Source: Chlorobiota bacterium (GTDB taxonomy: Bacteria; Bacteroidota; Bacteroidia; Bacteroidales; JAADGE01). Taken from it: DNA of 5,987 nucleotides. The DNA is taken from NCBI GenBank assembly GCA_030592825.1, contig JAUVIG010000240.1, positions 1-5,987 on the forward strand, read 5' to 3'. The position numbers were made by a program, and so were the translations under genes. The number at the start of each line of letters is the position of its first letter. Positions within the stretch are counted from its first letter, which is position 1. Positions 1 to 5,987 of this stretch are shown piece after piece. The notes beneath the pieces were generated by a model, which was not told the origin of the DNA, did not search any database, and was given only the letters and a program-made list of their open reading frames with translations.

Positions 1-2765
1 GTTAACTGATTAACAACTTGTGTTTTAATACCGCCTTCTCTTGCGGTGTAATTAATTGACAGAATTACATCTGTTATAGTATCATAATCAAATTGACGAA
101 ATTCATCGGGAAGTTCTAATTGCCATGTTCCGATTGCACCTTTGCCCTCGAAAGGTAAATAGCGTTCATCGTTAAAGTTTACTTCAAACATACCGGCATC
201 GTTTCTTCCGCTGCTTGTTGCTACTGATTTTGCGATGTAATCGTAAGCAAATCTGTCATCATTATTAGGATTTTCTGCATAATCGTTTGCGTTTGCATTA
301 TCAGTATTTTTTCTTAAACGATTATTCAGTAAAGTAAGTTTACAATTTACACCGGTATAAGGTCCGGTTACTGCCGGTATAGTGAGACTAACGGATTTTA
401 CTCTTCTGAAATATTGTCCCGGGAAGTCCATATCATACAGAAGTTCAGGTATTTCAAAATTGCATTTGCCGTTTGCTTTAAGATCCATTAATGCATCGGG
501 ATTAAGCAATGCCAAAGAAATTTGTTTTGTAATTTCGTATTCTCTTTTATTTTGCTCAATGTATGCTGTTTCCATTTGCCTCAATTGAAATTGCAACTTT
601 TCTCCCGAGAGTAATCCTTTTTTAAGGCTGTCCCAATGTCCGTAATTTATGTAACTTGTATCTGTTTTTCCGAGTTCAAATTGCAGAGTTTTTTCAGCTT
701 TTTTAGCAATGTCGTAAGCAAGTTGATATGTTTGGAAATACAGAGATGAAATTTCTCCCGACATCCATTCGTATAATTGTACATTGGTATATTTGCTTTC
801 CATAAAGTCTTTTGCCTCTTTGCTGTTTTCTATTTGGACTAAATGGTTTTCCAAATCTTTTTCAGCAACTGCTAATCTAATGTTTGAAGCATCAATTTGT
901 TTTTCAATTTGCTTTATTTCTTTTTTTGCAGAAATTGTTTGAAAATCCCAATCTTCAGAACGACGGTCGTAGCCTCCGAGAATTGATGCTCGGTTTGCTT
1001 TGTAGCTTTGAATTGAAGCTAATAAACTTAAAGTCGTAGTCGCAGCCTGTGCAATATTTGAAAGATTAGCACCTCCATATTTAACTTTAATGGCAGGAGT
1101 TCCCCAAACACCATTTATACCTAAATCAAAATTAGGGATTGCGGACATAGGTCCTACAAATAATTGTACTAATTGAGCAATTGTCTGTAATTTATGTGCC
1201 TTTTCAAGCTTATCAAGATGAAGTTTTTCGTTTTTATTCAAATATTCTTTGTCTGAATAATATTTTTGTCTGAATTCTGTATTTTGCTTTGATATTTCAA
1301 GTGCTTTGATATTTTCTTCAGCTTCTTCAATATTATGCTCTTTTAATGCTTTAACTGCTTCGAGTAAAACAGTTTCGTGTCCTGCTCTTATTAATGATAA
1401 TTGTTCGGCATCTTTTTTCTCTAATGCCGACAATAATGATTGTCCGAGAGATTTAACATCATTGACAAGTTCCAATGCTTTTTGGTGCATATATCTGAAC
1501 CTGTAGTGAGGCAAAGAAGCAGAAATGTCATTCAGTGCATCGCCAATACTGACACCACTTGCAGTTGCTTTAATTAATAGTGCAGGATCAATTGGTGCTT
1601 CAAATAAGGCGAGTTGTCTTTCCACACCTTCTATATTCATGCAATGCCGAATTTTGAATAAACGATCTGCTACTGTATCCCAATACGACAGCATTTTTTT
1701 GTTTTCGGGTATGCAATAATACAGTACCGTAGTAAGAGAACCGAGGTCATTAGCACTTGTAATTCCGGGATCGGTTTTTTTAGTGAGATCAGACAAAGCA
1801 AAATCAATATCACTGTAACATCTTCTTGGTTCATTATTTACGATATGATTATCTTCAATTGCAACCATAATATTTGAGAAATCATCTAAATGGTCTTTTA
1901 TTTCAGAGAAATTTTTTTCAACAGGATCTGCTTGTTGAATTTTAACGGGTCTTCTGCCGAGAATTTGAGCTGCAAGAATATAAATTTGAGTTGCTTCGTT
2001 AATATATTCTATGCTGTCTTTTCTGAACAATGAATCACCCCAATCAATAAGATTATCCAAATATTTCATCAGTACGTTTTTCATATATGCTACAAGACGC
2101 ATACGAGCAATAAGATGCGGATTAAACGGATTTTGTTCCCATTCTGCAATTTGATTTTCAGCATCGGTATCATGTGCATTTATTTCTTCCATAAGATTCA
2201 TAATTGTTAATGAATCGTTGTATTCTGCAAACGGTTTTAATTTCCAATATCTTTGCGGAGCATCTCCTTCAGATACAGTTGGATTAAAAATATAATGAAA
2301 CCATTTTTGGGCTTGTTCAAATTTTTGATTTTCAGAAAGTTTTTCAGCCATCATCATAGGTGCATGAAAGAATAATTCCCAATTATAAACGCTGTAAGCA
2401 CCTGAGTATGAAAAATCAATTTCATCTTTCGGATATGGTGTATTTACCTTATCTGTAGGGTTATATCTATCTTCAAAAAAGTCATTATTCACAGCTTGTT
2501 TTAACAGCGGCGAATCATCTGCGGGGTCAAGCAAACCTTTAATTCCGTATTTATTAAGTTGTTTTGTAAATAAATTTGTATAGGGATGCGAAAAAGGAAC
2601 AAAACGATACTTTATATTTAATGGTATCAAAACTGTCGGGTCAACCGGCGGTAACGGAGGGTGTATCGGATGAGGATTATTCCCGTGAGGTATTACGGGA
2701 GGCAGGGGTGGTCTCGGATATCTCGGGTCTGTCGGGTCTGTCGGATCAAAATCGTATCTTGGCAT
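1..2765 (-). CDS. Tc toxin A subunit, C-terminal chain: channel and TcB-binding domain (3' partial)
   Basis: This is the back part of a TcA subunit; 921 codons are visible and the stop lies off the left edge. The start is ATG at 2765, the first ATG after an in-frame stop at 2814-2816. Residues 1-44 are proline-rich. Conserved family segments follow: FSHPYT (58-63), PYPKDEIDFSYSGAY (110-124), YNWELFFH (127-134), WFHYIFNPT (155-163), YWDTVADRLFKIRHCMN (361-377) and LPHYRFR (418-424). From about residue 430 to 770 the chain is long and helical with Lys/Glu-rich coils, interrupted by an apolar stretch (about 525-590, including YGGANL at 563-568). This fits the TcA channel hairpin and its membrane tip. 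FPGQYFRRVKSVSLTIP (from 781) and NYTAREGG (905-912) mark the TcB-binding domain, so only a short C-terminus should be missing. No signal peptide is seen. It probably co-assembles with the upstream chain, 68 bases away and likely in the same operon. Partner TcB/TcC genes are not visible. Confidence 0.92.
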   Translation of the reverse strand, partial: MPRYDFDPTDPTDPRYPRPPLPPVIPHGNNPHPIHPPLPPVDPTVLIPLNIKYRFVPFSHPYTNLFTKQLNKYGIKGLLDPADDSPLLKQAVNNDFFEDRYNPTDKVNTPYPKDEIDFSYSGAYSVYNWELFFHAPMMMAEKLSENQKFEQAQKWFHYIFNPTVSEGDAPQRYWKLKPFAEYNDSLTIMNLMEEINAHDTDAENQIAEWEQNPFNPHLIARMRLVAYMKNVLMKYLDNLIDWGDSLFRKDSIEYINEATQIYILAAQILGRRPVKIQQADPVEKNFSEIKDHLDDFSNIMVAIEDNHIVNNEPRRCYSDIDFALSDLTKKTDPGITSANDLGSLTTVLYYCIPENKKMLSYWDTVADRLFKIRHCMNIEGVERQLALFEAPIDPALLIKATASGVSIGDALNDISASLPHYRFRYMHQKALELVNDVKSLGQSLLSALEKKDAEQLSLIRAGHETVLLEAVKALKEHNIEEAEENIKALEISKQNTEFRQKYYSDKEYLNKNEKLHLDKLEKAHKLQTIAQLVQLFVGPMSAIPNFDLGINGVWGTPAIKVKYGGANLSNIAQAATTTLSLLASIQSYKANRASILGGYDRRSEDWDFQTISAKKEIKQIEKQIDASNIRLAVAEKDLENHLVQIENSKEAKDFMESKYTNVQLYEWMSGEISSLYFQTYQLAYDIAKKAEKTLQFELGKTDTSYINYGHWDSLKKGLLSGEKLQFQLRQMETAYIEQNKREYEITKQISLALLNPDALMDLKANGKCNFEIPELLYDMDFPGQYFRRVKSVSLTIPAVTGPYTGVNCKLTLLNNRLRKNTDNANANDYAENPNNDDRFAYDYIAKSVATSSGRNDAGMFEVNFNDERYLPFEGKGAIGTWQLELPDEFRQFDYDTITDVILSINYTAREGGIKTQVVNQL
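2712..2747 (-). repeat. 9-bp tandem repeat encoding (D/Y)-P-(T/R) units
   Basis: Four consecutive 9-base units lie here. On the plus strand they read tctcggata, tctcgggtc, tgtcgggtc and tgtcggatc, differing by only one or two bases between neighbours. On the coding strand they specify D-P-T, D-P-T, D-P-R and Y-P-R, residues 7-18 of the left gene. Because the unit is a multiple of three, changes in copy number would keep the reading frame. The repeat forms the first part of the proline-rich N-terminus of that protein. Confidence 0.8.
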
Positions 2766-2833
2766 AATATTTTTTTTTAAGGTTAATATTTGATGTAAAT
2801 TCTTATTTTTTTGTTAAATACAAACATTTATTA
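2766..2833 (-). other. 68-base AT-rich spacer and leader between the two TcA chains
   Basis: This is the only non-coding stretch in the window. On the coding strand it is almost entirely A and T. It contains a run of nine A residues (2770-2778) just upstream of TATT and the ATG at 2765. There is no GGAGG-like Shine-Dalgarno sequence, so the left gene would start translation from an A-rich unstructured leader, as is common in Bacteroidota. I could not make a convincing promoter with the TTTG / TAnnTTTG layout or a hairpin terminator. The short spacing therefore favours one transcript covering both genes. That is inference. Confidence 0.6.
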
Positions 2834-2836
2834 TTA
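2828..2836 (-). other. Triple tandem TAA stop of the upstream TcA chain
   Basis: The upstream frame ends with three consecutive in-frame TAA codons (2836-2834, 2833-2831, 2830-2828). Another in-frame TAA follows at 2785-2783. The next gene starts in a different frame. Read-through or a single sequencing error could not join the two chains. Confidence 0.85.
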
Positions 2837-5800
2837 TTTTATTTCTGTATTTTCATTTCCGGCTACTACACTACTGTTGAAACTTATATCAGTTTCATAT
2901 ACAGGTATTGCATCTTCAATTACTTTTGTTAAACTGTTAACATGACATTTTTTTGTAAAATCAGCACTTTCTTGTGCAGTTGCCCCATATGTTTGATTAT
3001 TATTTTGCGTTGCTCTTTTTATATGCAATTCATTAGGGACAATTAAAAATGTATTCTCTTTATCTTCATAAAATACAGGAGCTTGAGAAACAAAAAACGG
3101 ATATTGATGCGGTAATGATAATTTGTGTGAAATACGATTATCAAATAATGTACATGTTTTTCTGTTTGAATATGTGCTCCAAATCCACCATGCTATTGTA
3201 TTATGAGGTTTGTCTTCATCATCATACCAAGTTATAGGGTTTCCGTTTTCGTTGGTCGGATATTCAACATTTCTACCTGCTTCAATTTTAAGAAAATGAT
3301 CATTTGTTTTATGAACTTTCATATTTAAAACATTAGAACCTCCTCTCACATTTAATAAATTATAACTATAATCATCAATTACCTCAAGTTGTTTTTTTGA
3401 GAGATTCATTTTCATAAATAAGCCTAAACCAATATATTGATAACTATCAGAACCAAATGAACTTCCGAAATTAATAATCAGCTCATTTTCTTTATCAATA
3501 AAAATGCTTGCATAATGTCTGTCTTTAGCTCTTAAAATCCCGGCATCTCTTGTTTCATATTTTATGAAGTTATTTGATAATGTTTTGGGTGTCCATTTGT
3601 TATCTTTAAATACACTCCAAGCAAACTTAATTTCATAGAATTTCTTGGGTTTTTCAGTAGAACTTAAATCTTCAGGTTCTTCTGCTTTTTCCATATAAAC
3701 GGGCCAGAATATATATAAATCTTCATTATAAACAACAGGTAACAACATTTTGCTTTCAACTTCAACATCTACTTTTTCCCAAGCCGACCAAAAGCCGAGA
3801 TAATTTCTTGTTCTGTAATAATACTTTTGCGGGTCTTCATAAGTACGAGCAAAAACATGAAGCAATTTTTTATCTTTTTCATAATAAGATTGAGCGATTT
3901 CAAGTCTTGCAACTTCATCTAATTTTTCAAGATAATTCCTGTAAATAGTTTCTGCTGTTTCATCATCTATATCAACTTGCAGAAGTTCTTCTTGCATTTC
4001 TTTAAAGAAAGGTGATTTGTCATCTCTTAATTCCGGTTCTAACCAATTTTCCGGATATAAGAAAACCTTTCGGTTTGCTTCCCAAACTCTGTATTTTTTT
4101 CTCCATGCCCATTCTTTAGCTTCTTCGGGTTTTAATTTCAGATTTTCTCCTTCAAGATTCATTTGTATGCGTTGCACAAATAATTGCATAACCGAATTTG
4201 CAAGAACTATTCTTGAGGTTTTTGCACATGAACTCATCTCTGTATCCAATAAGAAATATTCGTAAAGATCATTTGTATCTGCAAAAGTTTTTGAATTAAA
4301 ACCTTCATAAATTAAATGAGTACTTAAGGCATCACGTCTTTTTTCTCTGAGCTTATTCATTATAGGTGTTGCAACAGTTTTCCATGTTTCAATGTTATAT
4401 TTTGCTTTTACGGCATTTTTTATTTCTTTTGAAGTTGTTCGGATGTTTGTTAAATTAATCCAATCAAACATTGTTTCAACAGATAAACTTACGGTTTTTG
4501 AAATTTCAAGTAATTCAGATGCTCTAAACAATAATTCTAAAGTCAAAGGATTTCCGTTAATGATAAAATCAAAATCAAGTTCATTCCAACCGGCAACCTC
4601 CAACAAATCTGATTTCACACCGGAATAATTATCTGCAAAAAAATCAAATACCATATATTCAGATTCGTCAAAGTAATTAATTTGCAAATCATATGCAGAA
4701 TCAAGGTTTTGCCATTTATTGAAATCAGAAGTGATATTAAAAATATTGATTATTTCTGTATTCCCGACGGATGCTGTATATTCCGCTAAACTTATATCGT
4801 AATTTTTAATAAATGCTGATGCTTTATTTATTGTTTCGTAAATATTATAGTAATCTTCCGGTTCTGTATCAGTAAATTGGGCAATTAAAAAAGCTGTATC
4901 GGTGAATTTATCTAATGCAGATACAGAATTTATGTTTACATAGTTTTTAAGGATTTCAACAGTAAAGTCAATATCTGTATTAAATTCATTTACAAAACTT
5001 GATATTACATTTTCTCTGAAAATGAAATTATAAACTTCTTGGTTTAATCCGTTTAATACTTCCTGAAATCTTTTTTCAATATTTGTTATTTCAACTCCTT
5101 CATCATCATTGAATACATCTTCTTCTTCAGGAAAAATATCGGAATGATTTGAAATAAAGCTTATTGCATCATCACCGATAAGTGTTTTATTAATAACTTT
5201 TATTGCATTTTCAATATCATCATTACTTATGTTTATGAATTTCAGAACATCTTTTAAAAGAGTTTCTTTATCATATTTTCCTGAATCATAATCATCTTTT
5301 AAGAGATTCAATTCAGATTGAAGTTTTTCGAGAAATATTTTTTTGTCTTCAGGTTTTACTATTAAATCCGAATCAACTTCATTATTATTTAACAAATAAT
5401 CCAAATCATTAATTGTGAAGCCGGATTTAATAATTTTCTCCAAGATATCAATGAAATTCAGTGTGTCTTCGGGATTTACAAGTTCTGAATTATTCTTAAC
5501 ATTTACAGCTTTAATGCCTGTCATACCGGACAATGCAATATTTTCTTCCGCGTTTATTCCGACTGCTTTTGAAAATACAGAAATTCTGTTTAGATATGAG
5601 AGATTTTGAATATCTACTTTATCGTCAACAGAAGTAAGGTCAATTATTTCTTTTTCCGAAAGATTAACTGCTGATGCAATATCTGCAATATTTTCTTCAA
5701 TTTTTTTATTCTCTTTATCTTCAATTTCTCCTGCACTGTCAAGTTTAAAAATACTTGTTGCATCATCGGTAACAGCTCTGTTTAAGAATTTTTTCTTATA

Positions 5801-5987
5801 AAAATCTTTTTTTTCGTTCTTACTTGTTATTGTATCAATTTTATCCCAAAAAACAAGAAATTCATCAACAGGAAGCCCTGTTAAATTTTGAAGTTTTTTT
5901 ACACCGGCAACTTTTATGATAAAATCATTATTAATATTGACGTATCTTGCAATAACCCTATCCAACTCTTCCAAAGTCCATTCGGTA
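2834..5987 (-). CDS. Tc toxin A subunit, N-terminal/central chain (5' partial)
   Basis: This is the front and middle of a TcA (TcdA-like) subunit, the receptor-binding shell of a Tc toxin. The frame stays open to the right edge: four codons (Thr-Glu-Trp-Thr) precede the TTG at 5974, giving about 1,050 visible codons and an off-window start. Residues below count from that TTG, for convenience only. Residues 1-200 resemble the helical shell: a WTLEELDR stretch, LTGLPVDEFL (31-40) and FLNRAV (63-68). Residues 531-700 are an ABC-toxin N-type block with RVWEANRKVFLYPENW (629-644), EPELRDDKSPFF (646-657) and YLEKLDEVARLE (681-692). Residues 703-980 are beta-rich and neuraminidase-like, with FWSAWEKVD (728-736), LYIFWPVY (753-760) and APVFYEDKENTF (965-976). 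The last 66 residues are an Asn/Thr/Ser-rich tail without recognisable homology. There is no pore or TcB-binding domain; those are encoded by the next gene. The family call is secure; toxicity and target are inferred. Confidence 0.9.
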   Translation of the reverse strand, partial: TEWTLEELDRVIARYVNINNDFIIKVAGVKKLQNLTGLPVDEFLVFWDKIDTITSKNEKKDFYKKKFLNRAVTDDATSIFKLDSAGEIEDKENKKIEENIADIASAVNLSEKEIIDLTSVDDKVDIQNLSYLNRISVFSKAVGINAEENIALSGMTGIKAVNVKNNSELVNPEDTLNFIDILEKIIKSGFTINDLDYLLNNNEVDSDLIVKPEDKKIFLEKLQSELNLLKDDYDSGKYDKETLLKDVLKFINISNDDIENAIKVINKTLIGDDAISFISNHSDIFPEEEDVFNDDEGVEITNIEKRFQEVLNGLNQEVYNFIFRENVISSFVNEFNTDIDFTVEILKNYVNINSVSALDKFTDTAFLIAQFTDTEPEDYYNIYETINKASAFIKNYDISLAEYTASVGNTEIINIFNITSDFNKWQNLDSAYDLQINYFDESEYMVFDFFADNYSGVKSDLLEVAGWNELDFDFIINGNPLTLELLFRASELLEISKTVSLSVETMFDWINLTNIRTTSKEIKNAVKAKYNIETWKTVATPIMNKLREKRRDALSTHLIYEGFNSKTFADTNDLYEYFLLDTEMSSCAKTSRIVLANSVMQLFVQRIQMNLEGENLKLKPEEAKEWAWRKKYRVWEANRKVFLYPENWLEPELRDDKSPFFKEMQEELLQVDIDDETAETIYRNYLEKLDEVARLEIAQSYYEKDKKLLHVFARTYEDPQKYYYRTRNYLGFWSAWEKVDVEVESKMLLPVVYNEDLYIFWPVYMEKAEEPEDLSSTEKPKKFYEIKFAWSVFKDNKWTPKTLSNNFIKYETRDAGILRAKDRHYASIFIDKENELIINFGSSFGSDSYQYIGLGLFMKMNLSKKQLEVIDDYSYNLLNVRGGSNVLNMKVHKTNDHFLKIEAGRNVEYPTNENGNPITWYDDEDKPHNTIAWWIWSTYSNRKTCTLFDNRISHKLSLPHQYPFFVSQAPVFYEDKENTFLIVPNELHIKRATQNNNQTYGATAQESADFTKKCHVNSLTKVIEDAIPVYETDISFNSSVVAGNENTEIK

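Noticed and set aside
2712..2747. CRISPR array or mobile-element end
   Set aside because: The units are 9 bases with no spacers, are in frame, and encode a regular D/Y-P-T/R peptide, so this is a coding microsatellite-like repeat.
1..2765. Broken or decayed (pseudogene) status for the left gene
   Set aside because: It is open for 921 codons to the window edge with every expected TcA C-terminal motif in order. The missing stop is due to the window boundary.
2576..2767. A plus-strand open frame of 63 codons opposite the proline-rich segment
   Set aside because: It lies wholly antisense to the start of a strongly conserved gene. Its composition is explained by the complement of the proline codons and 9-bp repeats.
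2783..2827. A 14-codon ATG reading frame in the spacer, directly after the triple stop
   Set aside because: It is very short, Lys/Ile-rich as expected from AT-rich DNA, and has no leader or recognisable sequence. Its frame merely continues that of the upstream gene.
2766..2833. Rho-independent terminator or dedicated promoter between the two genes
   Set aside because: The T and A runs are not preceded by a stable GC stem. I could not place a convincing Bacteroidota-type -33/-7 pair with correct spacing.
4017..4628. Plus-strand open frames of about 80 codons opposite the ABC-toxin N-type block
   Set aside because: They are antisense to the best-conserved part of the right gene, lack family resemblance and have no leader of their own.

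Overview
The window holds two large, partial protein-coding genes, both on the minus strand and together filling almost all of it. Neither end is intact. The right-hand gene (read first) enters from beyond base 5987 without its start, and the left-hand gene runs off base 1 without its stop. Base composition is strongly AT-rich. The junction between the genes has an A-rich leader and no Shine-Dalgarno sequence. These traits are compatible with a low-GC Bacteroidota-type bacterium, but this placement is an inference from composition and leader style only.

Read in gene order, the two products are the front/middle and the back of a single known architecture: the A subunit (TcA, TcdA-like) of the Tc insecticidal toxin complexes. 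The right gene carries part of the alpha-helical shell related to Salmonella virulence plasmid A-type proteins, then a very well conserved ABC-toxin N-type block, then a beta-rich neuraminidase-like region. The left gene carries the last shell segment, the long helices and apolar tip of the translocation channel, and the C-terminal TcB-binding domain, which is cut a short way before its expected end. In TcdA these form one polypeptide of about 2,500 residues that assembles as a pentameric syringe. It binds a target cell, inserts its channel when the shell opens, and passes a TcC-derived toxic enzyme from a TcB/TcC cocoon.

Here the A subunit is divided between two chains by a 68-base spacer. 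The split looks like a real genetic arrangement. The first frame closes with three consecutive TAA codons, the second gene lies in another frame, and that frame is itself closed by an upstream stop. The second chain opens with an unusual proline-rich segment built partly from 9-bp tandem repeats. A two-chain A subunit has precedent in Photorhabdus TcaA/TcaB; the proline-rich junction is the most distinctive feature here. No TcB, TcC, chitinase, holin or other partner gene is visible. I see no RNA gene, mobile element, CRISPR array or convincing terminator, and no intergenic stretch longer than 68 bases.
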